Shown: one piece after another, positions 1 to 12,248 of the stretch
Numbering within the stretch: position 1 is the stretch's first letter
Layout of the letters: the number at the start of each line of letters is the position of its first letter
Assembly (NCBI GenBank): GCA_002104985.1
Contig: MCGO01000209.1
Coordinates: forward strand, 1-64,000
Direction of reading: 5' to 3'
Origin: Rhizoclosmatium globosum
Taxonomy: Eukaryota; Chytridiomycota; Chytridiomycetes; Chytridiales; Chytriomycetaceae
DNA: 64,000 nt
Position numbers and translations under genes: made by a program
Notes under the pieces: model-generated
The model's database searches: none
What the model was told of the DNA's origin: nothing
The model's input: the letters and a program-made list of their open reading frames with translations, nothing else

Positions 1-3000
1 CGAGCGATATTTGCGGCTGAGACTTCTTGCAGACTAATCAGCTTAGATTCAAATGTGTTGGTTACGTCTGCCAAACGTTCCTCCGCGGCCTTTTTAGTTT
101 CGGCTAAAGCGATTTCAGCTTTTTCATTATGCTCAACTAATTTGCTTTCCAGTTCTGTTTTCGTTTGCGCCAATTCGGCGGCGATTGATTCCACTAATTG
201 CTGTTTCTGTTCCACTTCATTCTTCAGTTTAGCTTCTTCGGCCATTGTTTGTTTCATACGAGATACTTCGGCTTTGGCCTCAACGAGTTTTGCTTCTGAT
301 TCCTTCTTTGTATTATGAATTTCGACTTTCAAGACTTCTGCTTCAGTTACACTCGCTTGAAGCACCACATTTACGCGTTCTATGTCTTCTTCTTTCTTTT
401 GAACAGTTTCCGTCATTTGGGTCTTAATAGTTTCAATCAAGGCTTGCGCTTCTGAGAGTGCACACTGTGTTGTCCATAGCGTTGCGTCCAATTCAAGTTT
501 CGCAGCCTCCAGCTCAAGATACTTTGCTTCTTTGTCGGCAAGCTTCTGTTTGGCTTCTTCGTTGAACTGCTCCGTAAGCTGGACATGTTTTTCTAACTCT
601 GAGATTCGAAGTTTATACTCCTCAATTAAAGCCTTCTTTGCCTCTTCCTTGTACATTTCTAGCTTTTTGGCGATCGGTATGGGCTTATCTTTTTCTTCAT
701 CAATTTGATCATCCTCGATGAATCCACCTGAAACATTTTCTCATCTTCTCCGTCGATTACAGTATCTGAGAACTTCTTTTTCTTCACAGATGTAGAAGTT
801 ACTCCCCTATAAGAGTCTATCCAACCATTTTTGATTTTGACTGAATCAGTCGAGAAGAGGAATCGTCTAACTTTTGAAACAGCACTGGAACCTCCAGCAG
901 GAACTACTTCGATTTCAAACATGGGTCCTGGTTGATCGTTGTCCTCTACAATGTCGCATATGCGACAATGTCTGAGGGTTAAATTGATCCAGAAGACGGA
1001 AATTTAGATTGCCAATCTTTTCTGGCTACAATCAGTAAATCATTGAAGAAGAACAGTTTTCTGGCTTTCTTGCTGTCTCCTCGAATGAGATTAAAATTGT
1101 CTTCACGTACGAGATACCGAGTAGGTGTTATAATGTTCAATTTCTAAGTTGTTCATCAATATCGTTGAATTATCAGGCATTTCTCACCTCAGTAAAAGAA
1201 TTTTGAACTTCAACCATTTTACGAACACCTTCAGCTGCTTTTGCTCCGTCATTTACTTGAGCTATAATGGCCTGAACAGTTTCTAAGGCCAGCGCCAAAA
1301 TTGGGTATTCACGATGATCTTCATTGTATTTTTTATGATTTCCTATTCAAGTCACTTGAGATGAATATCATGCTCATCAAACTTCACCCACCTTCAACAG
1401 CAGAGGATATTTACAAATTCTCTGAACAGGTTTGATGAGGAAGCCACCAAGGTCAAGTTGACGTGTGACAGGATTTTTGCAGTATCCTTTGGAATGGTTA
1501 ATTGTATATTTGACAAGACAACCCACTACACTCCAAAAACATTCGAAAGCCGCGATTTGTTTGAACAAGATTTTGAAGCTTGCTGAGTGCAACAGAATGA
1601 TTCGCGCAGTAGAGTGAGTATTTTGTGAACTTCTCACCCTGAATGTATTGGTATAAGTAAACGTGTTATTGAAGATATACATATCAAACCAGTTCAAGGA
1701 AGATCTCGCCAACACCATGAAACGAGCTCGGTTGTTGCTTCATTTTAGTTTCAAAGGCTTTTAGAAAGTCCTGAATATGTCAAGTTAGCGACTGCTTTCT
1801 AAATGGCCCCACGTACTGAGTTTATAGATAATAGTTCGTCTACATTGGAGAATAAAACATCCACATTTTTGCTGAATTTTGAATCTGCCATTGGTCGCAT
1901 GAAATTTTCAATGATAATCTTGAGATACGAACATAATCTTTCTCTGTTTCGACCAACTCGAAAATGATTTTCATTCGTTTCTTTTCTTTTTCGTCCATAG
2001 CCTCCATTTGCTCTGGTGTCAACCCGTCACTCCACTGTCCAGCTGGGCTATCGGAATCCGTTATCCGAATTGCAAGGCTGGAGCGAGAACCATCAACCAA
2101 TGGAAGAGCCCATTTATTTCCAGACTTTGAAACTCGGTCAGAATCGGTTTGTGACAATGATCGCACGTGCGATTGTTTGAACATTGACCAGCGACTCTCA
2201 GGCCGTTCCAAACTTGGTAAAACATCAGACATTCGACCCATAGTAGCAGGAGTTGGAAAAGGAGACGAAGGGGTTAAGCGGCTTCGGTCTTCTTCTTCTT
2301 CCTCTTCAGGTTCATCTTTTAACGGGCGTCAAGTTCGCTGCTGTCTTTGCAGATGTTGGTGGCATTGACACTGAACGCGCATGACGGCTTTTTTTAGGTA
2401 CAGCAAGCTTCTTGTCATCATCTGGGGTTGTTTCGTTTGATTTTGGATCGTTCACTTCATCTCTGGATACTGCTTCATCCGGTGTCATAAATTCCCGATC
2501 AGATGCATTATCCGGCAAAACATCATCAGGAGGCAATGATCCTTCACTAATATCGTGACCAGCCGGCGAATGTTGAAAAGGCTCGCTTCCTCCAATTGAT
2601 GGAATCACGGAGACCCTTTCAATTGCATCCTCAACATTTTGATCGGCATCAAAATTGCTGACTACAGAATCCTTAGTCTGACTATCAGTGGGAGGCTTAT
2701 TTGCTGAAGAATCCAGCGAAAATTTACGGTGTATCGGGGTGGGACTTGTGTTTCCAACCAAAGATGGATCAGATTTCACTCTGTGAGCAGATGCTACCTC
2801 GGAGTCCAAGAATATACTTCTAGAGAGCTCATTTTTAGTAGATTCTATGGGAGTTTCGTTTGATATAGTGTCATCTGGCTGCTCTGGAGGAGTTACTTCG
2901 ACAGTGGAAGGTTCGTCTGTATGTTCAGCAGCAGGTGTTTCACTTTTAGGCTCGGATGGCACCGGAACAGACGGGCTTTCGTTAAGTACAGGAACTTCAA

Positions 3001-4169
3001 CCACGGGATTCACTTTTTGGTTCGTATTTTGGTGGTTGGAGACCATCCTGGAATACTCTCACCAGGAGCCAAAGTAACAAGTGTTGACGGAAACCAGCCA
3101 GACTTCGGGGTCTTCGTGCTAAAACCTTTCATTCCACGCCACCACCCACCTTCCGGAGCCTCCAGAACGACCACAACATCTCCAACTTCGATTTCGAGTT
3201 CATCGGCTTTTGATCGTTCGAATGGGTATATACAGACCAACTAAATGATAAAAAACGTAAGATATTGGCGCGATATAATCAAACACATACTTTGATTCCA
3301 GGTTTAACTGTTGCAGGGAGGTCGGACGCGACTTCTTCTTCAATCCATTCATCCAGGCTCGTTTCTTGACCAGTTGCACCAACGGGTGTGAGTCCTTCTG
3401 GAACTTGAACAAGAACAGGAACCGTAACCGGAACAGTGGGTTCCTCAAACGTTTCCAATACTACACACTCTGCCGGAAAGAATCCCTTCGATCCATTATT
3501 TGGACCCCAAGCTCGATTGATTCCATACCACCAGAACTCTTTATCTGATGCTGGTTTTTCCAGTAACTCGACAATATCGCCCACTTCCAACGAGAGTTCA
3601 GTATCTTCATTCGCCTTGTGTTCTTTGACACAGCGATATTCCTTCGGCTCAGCTTTCTTTTCCACTTCTGCAGGTTTTGCATCAATGTTAGCGACTGCTG
3701 CTTCGGGTAGAGGCTTTCGAAGCCGTAAATTTGTTGCACTAGCGGAAGTGTCAGTTTTCGGGGAAGTTCCAAGTTGATTTGGACTTGTAGAACGATCTGA
3801 GTTTGGAGATGTTGCGCCCGATGCTGCTGAAGTTGGAGACGCGGCAGAGCTTGGCGATGATGGACTGAGAAAGTCTGGTGAAGTTGTCGGACCTGTGGCT
3901 CCCATTGGCCTGAGGTCCATCGGCCGACTGATCGCATCGACCGTCAAAGGACTCTTTCCTCTCTTCCTTCCCCTGCTAGGCGATGATGATGTAGGGCTCG
4001 GGGAACGTGAGAATCTTGATAATGACAAGCCCAAGCTGAACTTTTTCTTTTCAGAGCCAACGCGAGATCGCGATACGGCTTCGCTTCGTGTTGAACTAGT
4101 GATACCTGGCTCCAGCTTTGAGAGAGCTTCTTTCAGATCATAGTTGGATCCAAAGCCGTCTGAATCCAT
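1..4169 (-). CDS. SH3-SH3-DH-PH Rho guanine nucleotide exchange factor, 3' end outside window
   Basis: Predicted to activate Rho-family GTPases at the cortex. The start is the ATG at 4169. Residues 1-170 are Ser/Pro-rich. A first SH3 domain lies at about residues 178-240 (EYRCVKEHK to GFFPAECVVL). After a short intron near 3240-3290 comes a second SH3 (VCIYPFERSKADELEIEVGD, GGWWRGMKG, SGWFPSTLV). A Ser/Thr/Pro-rich linker follows at 2312-3046. The DH domain begins near 2000 (FELVETEKDYVR) and carries the signature KPVQRICKYPLLLK near 1400. The PH domain is at about 780-1140 (KARKLFFFNDLLIVARKDW). From about 720 to base 1 the frame is open as a Lys/Glu-rich coiled coil that continues beyond the window. 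The frame needs one-base corrections near 998, 1922, 2317 and 3014, all in or beside short homopolymers. The domain call is secure; exact exon ends are not. Confidence 0.85.
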
Positions 4170-4255
4170 ATTTGTTTTTCTGGTAGAGAATTGTCACTCC
4201 CAACAATGACCTGAACAAAGGAGTATGCATCACTTTATTTGCAGAAAATACGACG

Positions 4256-7200
4256 CTAAATATTAACAGTAATGGATGTATCGTCTGCGTGATCAGTATC
4301 CTCATGATGCTGCACGTACAGTGGCAAGGCGTTCATATGAGCTCGTCCAAGAATCATAAAGTCATCTGAATATATATCGTATCAATCAAATGCTGCATTT
4401 ATAATAGATTATGATACTTACCAAAGAGCTTGAATCCATGATGCAGGTTGGAAATCTCCTTCAAATCAACTTTTTTCACATCCTTCAAATGCTCCCAAAC
4501 AACTTTTTTTGAAATTCCAGGACCCGTGATATCCAAGATATTCTCTCGTTCCTTAAGATACTCCAGCGAACTCTCCAAAATAATTGTAACCACGCGTTTG
4601 ATGAGCAGGTGCATAAACTCGTGCCGAGGAGCTGAAACAATCGTCCACTGATTTGTAGAGTCTTTGTCAACAAAGTTATGTTCTACTCCGAAAACAACGT
4701 TAACTCCTCGTTGTCCATAGAACCACTTTTCGATGGGTACGTGACAAGATGTGTCCATATCCGTATAGACCCCTCCAAAAGCGTACAACATCAGATAACG
4801 TGTCAAATCAGCGCGTAGTACAACAAAGGGGAGCCTGAAATAAGCCTCCACAATTTTATCGTTGAACGTTCCTCGCACAAAGCGGTCACTGTCGTCGTCA
4901 TTCCAAATAAGTTGATAATGATTTGGATTCATTTCGTCCCAAGATGTGAACCATGCCCATTGCCGTTCGTCAAAAGTTTTGTTTGCTGATCCTTCTTGGA
5001 TTTCTAGGCGATTGCTCGTTTTATACGTGCGCAAGACTTGATTCGGAACAAAAATTCCATCTGACGTTGCGATATTTTTTGGTTTTGGACGATAAATATC
5101 AAGCGGTGTGATTGACACGTCAAAAACTTTAGGTGTTTCACGGATAATGTTCGTTGGAGCGATCAAATTGCTTCGAAGAAACACGTCCTCATGCTGAACG
5201 GAAAAGACGGCATTGTTTCCGTCTTGCTGGAAGTGTGATGCACCGTGTACCAAAATAGAACCTGATCAACACAAATAAGATATTTAATTGTGTGTGCAAA
5301 GAGAACATACCATAAGTAACGTGACCAATTTTAAACTTTCGAAGAGAGGCAGTAGCTCTCCTTGTCACGATCGTCAATTGCTTCAGAAGGATGTCGTTCC
5401 AAATATTATCGACAAGATTAGGATCGGCATCTAACTCAGCTCCTTTCTTTCCAAGTACAACTGCAGTTATCTGCTGAATAACTCTGTCCATCAACTCATG
5501 CCGAGGAATACTCGCAAGTGTGTAAGGCACGAACCGAATCGCTTTGGAATCTTCCAAAACCCCAACAACGATTTCAACCCCTTCTCTTCTGATCCATACA
5601 TCAATCTCACTTTCACAGCTCACATCCATATCTACATAAATACCTCCAAAGTGATAAAGCATCAAGTACTTTATCAGTTGGCGCCGCTGTGAAACTAAAC
5701 CCAATCGGAAATAGGCGTCTGCCACCTTACCACCATAAATGCCACGCACAAATCTATCCGCATCCTCCTCGCTCAATAATATAGTGGTGTAGTTAGTATT
5801 TTGAGAGTCCCATGAAAGCATCCAGTTGTGTCGATCTTGGTGATCAACACCAGATACCGAGTCGTTAAGAATAGATCGACGATCACTGGTTATATGCGTT
5901 CGAAGGATATATTTTGGTATTCCCTGGGGATTTCGAAAGTGCTCTGAGGGAAGCTCCACTTTCGGTATAGTTGAATTGTCAGCAGGTTCGATTGATTTAA
6001 TGTCGAAGGCTGGATTCTGGTTTCTCCATCCATCTTTCCCGAAGCCTGTTAAATGATGGAGAAGAAAGTATGGAGCGGGCTTGAAATGTGCTTTCCCAAG
6101 AATCATAAATCCATCTATATAACCGACATGAGCGGAATGTAAACACTTCAAAGTATGTCTTACCAATCACAATATTAGAGCTTTGCATCTCAGATATTTG
6201 CTTCCATGGGTCGCTTGCAGCTAATTGCTTTAGAATATATGTCTTTACGACATGTGTGAGCATTCCATGCTTCAGTACATCATCCAGTGTCTCGTCACTC
6301 GCCAGCTCTTTTTCAGATTTATCATGCAGCAATTGAACTATTCCTTCAATTACTTTCGCAATGAACCTGTGCCCTGGCATAGCCCCAACAACATGACTGC
6401 TAATACGATCTTCATTTTCCAGTCCAACAACGACATCCACACCCTTCATACCTTCAAGCCACATATCAAACATGGTATGGCAAGAGGTATCCATATCGGC
6501 GTAGATTCCACCAAAGACATACAACAACAGGAACCGTGAAAACAGGGGACGAGAAGCAACAGGAAGCTTGAAGTACGTTTCTTCAACAACTTTCGAAAAC
6601 GTTCCACGAACAAGACGATCACGATCTTCCAGATCAAAAATCAAGTGCTGATGGCCTTTGTTTTGGGATTCCCACGATTTAAACCATTTCCAGCGATCCC
6701 TTGTAATATGCGATGTTCCATTTTGCGACGCCGCCTTAATTTCAACACGGCGTTTCGTGTCCCAAGTGCGTAAGATTTGATAAGGCATAATTATACCTAA
6801 AAACTCTTTTGTGTCTTTGGCTGTTGGACGAAAGATTCCAATATCGTCTGCAACTGAGACGATATCATTTAGTTTTACATCTGGATTACGTTGATTCAGT
6901 CTATTGATGTAATCATTGGTGTAGACAGCCAGAGCAGTTTTGAATCCGGGATTAAAATGTGCTGAACCGAGAATGAGAACGTCTTTGAAGACCAAGTGAC
7001 CTGTTGCCGATAACGATTTGATGTCTGTCTCAACAGTCTCAGAAGACGTTATTTTCTGAAGATATTCAATCAAATGCGCCGAAAATAAATCGGGAATAAG
7101 GTCTGGTATGACGTTCATGATAGAGTCATCCATCTTCAAGATTTTTACTGTTGCACTCGTTAGAAATGATTCGAGTAAAGGATGTCGAGGAACAGATGCA

Positions 7201-7860
7201 ACAGTTCTAATTGAGAACCGAATTCGCTCGTCTTCGTTGACGGTCTAATCGTAAGAACACGTGGTTAAAGACAAAAATCAAGGGGAAGTAACAGACTCAC
7301 GTCCAATCCAACAATAAACCTGATTCTTTTTCGTCCCAAATCCCATTTATCAACAGGAGTCGTGCATTTGGTTCTCATATCTGCAAAGACGCCTCCAAAG
7401 TGCCGCAGCATCAGAAATTGGGTATATTCTCGGCGCTGTCGGACATAGGGCAGCTTGTAGTACGTGGAAGATACTTCCCATCCATATGAGCCTTTAATCA
7501 AGCGTAAAGAATCTTTCTTGTCGTCAAATAAAATCTGAATGTGGGTGGGATTGACAGATTCCCAAGATTTGAACCAGTTGTACCGATCCTTGTGGTCTAG
7601 ACCACTCTGGACTTCGTATTGAATTTGTTCTCGATCTGCAGTTGAGTGAATGTGGAGAATGAGTCGAGGGATAGCGCCAGAATTCTGAAGAATAGGGCCA
7701 ATGTGAAAAGGCCTTGACAGATTCGATTCAGATGAGAGCCGACCCAGAATACTTCCACCTGATGATGAATCTGAGTTTGAAAGATGTGATGGCTTCTTTT
7801 GTTGATTTGGGTTAGGATGGTTGTGGTTGCCGTGGTTGTCCTTTTTAGCAAGCTAAAAGC
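4256..7860 (-). CDS. Four-domain GT32 (DXD) glycosyltransferase polyprotein, copy 1; 5' exon uncertain
   Basis: Encodes four consecutive GT32/OCH1-like sugar-transferase domains, expected to act in the Golgi lumen using nucleotide-sugar donors and a metal ion. Each domain has a WF.SW segment, an R.V/I.G segment and the core FGG(I/V)Y.DMD.SC. Domains 2, 3 and 4 carry intact D-M-D (near 6490, 5630 and 4755). Domain 1 reads A-D-M-R (near 7380). Domain 2 ends with the family's HH...W tail, and the protein ends with a shortened version (YVQHHED) before the stop at 4256-4258. Introns at the domain 2/3, 3/4 and 4/tail boundaries are all phase 1. The domain 4 exon (4422-5261) is exactly 280 codons. 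At the 5' end the frame meets a stop near 7853 just after a plausible acceptor, so the membrane-anchor exon is missing or distant (see 11853-12140). About 70% similar by eye to copy 2. Confidence 0.85.
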
Positions 7861-8279
7861 TAGAGGTGGTTTTTCTCCGTCCGGCCGTGTAGGCACCCAC
7901 TTCAAACCCCGCCAAGGTCACTTTGCAAAGTCACGTGATGACTCATTTCCAATAACACATTCTTATTGGAATCATCATTGACTAACAAAAAACATAACAA
8001 ACGTCATAAAAACAAAATAGCAGCCAAATACAGAGAAACTTTAGTGCAACAATTTCTTCCATGTCCAAAGTGTGCCAGATTGCTGGAGAAATGTATGAAT
8101 ACAGGTAGGGAGATTTTTCTGATGAGATGAACGTTAGCATCCACAAACTGTCAAACTACAAACATTTGTTCTTGGAGGGATGTGTTGCCCACGCCTCCAG
8201 CACCTGTTTGGAGTTTAGGCCATTTTGTTGGACAAAGATTTTGGACCATGTGTTGACGTTGTTGCCTTCTAGGTAAAGC
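7861..8279. other. Intergenic or intronic DNA, no gene seen
   Basis: No convincing coding frame. This lies where the 5' exon and promoter of GT32 copy 1 would be expected. It contains no hydrophobic anchor frame comparable with that of copy 2. Confidence 0.5.
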
Positions 8280-8803
8280 AGGAGAAAAGCGAAGCTCTCC
8301 CTCGCTTTTCGATTCCGCGATTTGGAGTCACTTTTCAGTTTTGCGATTCGATTTCGCAATTCACCACCAAGACCGCTAAGAAGCAGAACACTAAGAAGGA
8401 GCAATTTGAAACCTCAACTCTGACCCTCCTTGTCAACAGGTTTTGAACCACCACTTTTCAAAAGGTTGAAACATCACTTTTCAAACACCCCAATCTTCGC
8501 AGCAAACATTGGGGCATTTGAAAAGCTCAGTTTCATCATTTTGAAAAGCGGCGGTTTGAAACCGTCGGAAAGGGATGGTCAGAGTTGCGGTTTCAAACCA
8601 CGGCCTCTTGAGGTTTTTGTCATAGCAGATTAGGTTGTGAAAAGCAAAATCGAATCGCAAAACTCAAACGCGGCTCCCAAAAGCAAAATTGAAAAGCGAG
8701 GGAGAGGTTCTCTTTTGGGTTCAAAAAGAGGATTTTGGCTATTTCAAAACTTCGCTTTTCACACTTTTGAAAATTGTCCAAAACACCCAACTTTGACCAC
8801 CCC
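8280..8803. repeat. Foldback (inverted-repeat) element, copy A
   Basis: An imperfect palindrome. Arm 8285-8460 reads roughly as the reverse complement of 8540-8760, including repeated CCCTCGCTTTTC / GAAAAGCGAGGG words. The right end, ACTTTGACCACCCC at 8790-8803, is followed by TA and matches the terminal repeat of copy B. The left terminus is degraded. Short open frames inside are by-products of the repeat. Confidence 0.75.
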
Positions 8804-8805
8804 TA

Positions 8806-10445
8806 AGGCTGTTGCATTATACTCCATGGAACAACTAACCAATCAAGTAATTCAGGAGCCTCTTCTCATTTGGCAGAATCTCAATGGACTGTCCACTCTT
8901 TTTTGCATTAGAACCAAGCTCTTTCAAGCCAAGTGACATGAGAATGTCTATCAAAGGTGGTGACAGAATACGACAAGAGACACCTGAAGGAGAAGTGCCG
9001 TCAATTAAAACTAAAAGAAAACATAAGCCTACAAACAATGCAAGAATGCTAATGATCAGCTCTTGTATCCAGCTGTGTCTGTCTCAGGTTTTGAGGTTGG
9101 TGCAACAACAGGCTCGAACTCTAGAACAAATTTCACTGAGACAAGGAGCTTTGATTTTTGACGTGGTTATTTCAAGTTTATATTGTGGATGTTGGTTTTG
9201 GTGATCCATCTTGATGTGGAGGAGTAGCATCAGCGATAGAAGCACTACATCCGGGATTGGGTCATCTGAAGCTTGAGTAATTTTAGTGTCTGATTCTGCT
9301 GGTGATTTTGTTTCCTCTGCGTCAAAGGAACTAATGTTGTCCTTATAGCTGGTGCCATATCTTCCAAGAGCTATTGTGCGTTTTGTCCAAAATTGGAGTT
9401 TCAAACTCTTACAGTCATTTCATTCTTTTGCCTTCCTGCGAAACCTTCTCCCTCTTCCAACATGGACCTGTACCACATCATTCAGCCAAAATGTAGAGCT
9501 ATCTATTGGTATAGCGCATGGCTGCTAGCAGGTGCAGATCTGGTTTTGGCAGAGCAACACAGTAGTGAATCAATCCTCCGAAGAACTCCAAACTTGCAGC
9601 TTCCCAGCTGTACAGGCCAGCGCTGGAATGCGTTAACATTGCCAAAGGGCAGGAGACCACATGGTCCAAGTGCTTGGTGTTTAATGTCAACACAAATGTT
9701 GAACCATCAGCTTATCTCCGTACCTATTTCCAATATATGTCAATTATTGGATTTCACAGATTTACAAACCTTTCTATTTTTCCTTTAAGGGGAGGACTCC
9801 TTCAGTCTCTTGTGGGCAAAGGAAATTGTTTTCATAGGCATTCAACTCCTTATAGCCTTAATTCAGAAACTTTCAATAGATATAACTATCTTATTGCAAA
9901 AGTGTAAGTATGGTTTGCAATAATATTGAATTCTACCTGATCACTTATGTTCACATTGTCAAAAGCCATCTGGACTCTAAGTACAGTATCCAGTACGTCA
10001 TTCAAAGAAGAATCAACAGTGCGACAACCTCACCCAGCAGCAGTTGTGGACCTGAAAATCCCAATTATTAAAATCAACAGCATGAAAGTACGAAGGAAAC
10101 TGCACCATTGTAGGACAAAGCTGGGGGCAGTTGATCCAGGAGAGTTGTAATTCTTTAGGCAGCTGTAACGCTGACTGGTGGCTGAATAGCCACAACACGC
10201 TGACTTGAGTGGACATACGTTTTCGAAGCTTGAACTATCGGAACTTGATGGACAGGTTCAACAGGAATGGTGCAGTCATCATGATCTTTGCTGGCAAAAG
10301 ACTATTTTGAAAGATTGGGCTGAGCGATGGCATCAATGTGGAAAGGGTCCGTAGAATGCGACATGAATCCTTTGGATGGGTCAGAAATAGGTCCAGCATT
10401 TGTTTTTGATTCCTTTGAAGTGGAGGCTAAATGATCTGCAGCTAT
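8806..10445. other. Gene-poor stretch between two foldback repeats
   Basis: Only short, overlapping frames on both strands, none with a recognisable domain. It could be a degraded transposable element or intergenic DNA that accumulated between the repeats. I see no transposase motif. Confidence 0.5.
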
Positions 10446-10447
10446 TA

Positions 10448-10890
10448 GGGGTGGTCAAAGTTGGGTATTTTGGACTATTTTCAAAAGTGCGAAAAGCAAA
10501 GTTTTGAAATGGCCAAAATCCCCTTTTCGAACCCAAAAGAGAACCTCTCCCTCGCTTTTCAATTCCGCTTTTGGGAGCCGCTTAGAGTCTTGCGATTGGA
10601 TTTTGCTTTTCACCACCCAATCCGCTATGACAAAACACCTCAAGAGGCAATGGTTTGAAACCGCAACTCTGACCCTCCCTATCTACAGGTTTCAAACCAC
10701 CGCTTTTCAAGATGATGAAACTTTGCTAAGCACAGTGATTGTGGATGCGAGAAGTACGAGAGCTTGTGTTGCTCGTCCATGGGCGACAATGTATTCATCC
10801 CATAGGAGGCACAGCTTTTGGGCCAGTGTGAGTTCGTTGAAGAAAACGTCGATGTATTCCTTGTCTGTCCTATTCCACTTTGACCACCCC
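10448..10890. mobile_element. MITE-like foldback element, copy B, with 14-bp terminal inverted repeats
   Basis: Starts with GGGGTGGTCAAAGT (10448-10461) and ends with its exact reverse complement (10877-10890). It is flanked on both sides by TA (10446-10447 and 10891-10892), as expected for a Tc1/mariner-type target. Bases 10448-10720 match the inverted arm of copy A at 8440-8803. The inner right half is unlike copy A. There is no transposase, so it is non-autonomous. Confidence 0.75.
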
Positions 10891-11025
10891 TATTTTTGAC
10901 ACAGCTATATGTGACTTGCGAAAGTTGCCCTTTCCTTCACAACCAATACTAAACACCTCAACAAGTACAATAAAATCTCCTGAAAGACACATTAATTAAA
11001 GTAATCCTTAATACTACCACTCACA

Positions 11026-11463
11026 TTACACACTCCTCCATAAAAAGCTAACCCTAAGACTTGTGTTGTCATTGATTTTAAGCTTCTCAGTAATTGTGTC
11101 AATGTGGTTAATTGTGTTTTTAACACTTTTGGAGGCAGTGTCAAGTTTTGCACAAGTAGTAGCATTACGACAATTCTTCAGATTGGAACCTCTTTTTGGA
11201 GGATAGGTACATTTAGTCTCCACATTTATCCCATACCATTTCTGGTATAAAGCCCGATTTGAAAAATTTAGGAAGTCCAATAATTTAAAGGTATTGGATT
11301 TCACAAAGCTAATACATACCATATGTTCAAGAATACTTTCTGTGAATTTCTTTGCCACCTCCGTAATGTCCACAACTGCCAGTTTGACAGCCAATTCTGC
11401 CTCCATATCCATCATACTAACAAGCATTTTGTTTTCAGCCAATCCAGTTACTTTCTCTAACAC
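11026..11463 (-). CDS. Hypothetical protein or degraded exon
   Basis: An open frame of 145 codons. It has a helical, hydrophobic N-terminal half and a Cys/Lys-rich part (ETKCTYPPKRGSNLKNCRN) without a family I recognise. A possible splice donor lies in the middle. It may be a fragment of a larger element, since the neighbouring DNA is repeat-rich. Existence as a gene is uncertain. Confidence 0.2.
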   Translation of the reverse strand: MLEKVTGLAENKMLVSMMDMEAELAVKLAVVDITEVAKKFTESILEHMVCISFVKSNTFKLLDFLNFSNRALYQKWYGINVETKCTYPPKRGSNLKNCRNATTCAKLDTASKSVKNTINHIDTITEKLKINDNTSLRVSFLWRSV

Positions 11464-11852
11464 TTTGATACACTAGCAAGAGTGGTTGGTCAGCAACTCT
11501 GTTGTTTAACCATCAGTTAATTGATTGAAAGATCAAAATACTCACCAATCTTGGAGTCTCCTCATCTTCTCTCTTCTATTCTTCTGCTTCCTTGTCTGCT
11601 GCCTGGTCATTGATGTTTCTGTGTGAAGGAACCCCATCACCCTCCCTTGACACACTCCCGCTTGCTTGATTAGTGTTGTTGTTCATTGCACTAGAGGTAT
11701 TGTACGTCATTGACGCTTGCAGGGACTTTGATGTGCTGTTTGTTCACTGGGGATGATGTGCCTGGTGTCTGTGCTTAATCCAATAAAACAATTCTCTTAT
11801 TTCATACACAAAAAAGCAAGCTAAAAAGGTCCTAGCGGCGGCACGACGCACC

Positions 11853-12140
11853 TCAGTCTGCTCGGACAAGGGCTTCCTCCGAGTCCGAGTCGACGACATT
11901 CGCGTTTGAGTCGTCATCGCTTTCGTCGTATTGAATGTGCGCCACTTTGTTCGGCGGAGAAAGTTTTGCGGCGAACGAGGCGGACGGCGCCGGCTTTTCT
12001 TGGCCGAGACGCGGTACAACTGAGGCAACGGAGAACGCCGGTCCGTGCGCCGCGTGTTGCAGATATCGGTACACAAGAATGAATACTGCAAAGCTTATCA
12101 GTGCTGCGAGTCGTCGGTATTTGCGCGAGGTCAGGAACAT
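11853..12140 (-). pseudogene. Orphan signal-anchor exon resembling the 5' exon of the GT32 genes
   Basis: An ATG at 12140 opens a frame starting MFLTSRKYRRLAALISFAVF, a basic stretch then a hydrophobic helix. The intact GT32 copy 2 starts with MSNIRRFRRLGAVLAALILI. Both have the pattern R-[KR]-[YF]-R-R-L before the membrane helix. An acidic/Ser-rich stalk follows, then a stop and a donor-like GAG|GTGCGT at about 11849. The exon sits directly between the 3' end of copy 2 and the rest of copy 1. The natural reading is that it is the first exon of copy 1, now 4 kb away because of inserted repeat DNA. It could instead be a separate small type II membrane protein. Confidence 0.5.
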
Positions 12141-12248
12141 GCAGGCCTGGCTTTTTAGTGGTGGGTTTTTTGTGGTTTGAACCCACACTCCTCAGACTTC
12201 AAAATAAACTGTTTATTGGTCATGGTGGAGAACCAAAATGCTTCTTTG

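Noticed and set aside
998..3018. Programmed ribosomal frameshifting to explain the RhoGEF frame changes
   Set aside because: No slippery heptamer or shared signal is seen, the shifts occur at several sites in one gene and in unrelated genes, and all sit in or beside short homopolymers, so read error is simpler.
2312..4169. Separate SH3-only gene
   Set aside because: The SH3 exons, Ser-rich linker and DH-PH exons follow in order on one strand with matching splice sites or one-base joins; no promoter-sized gap separates them.
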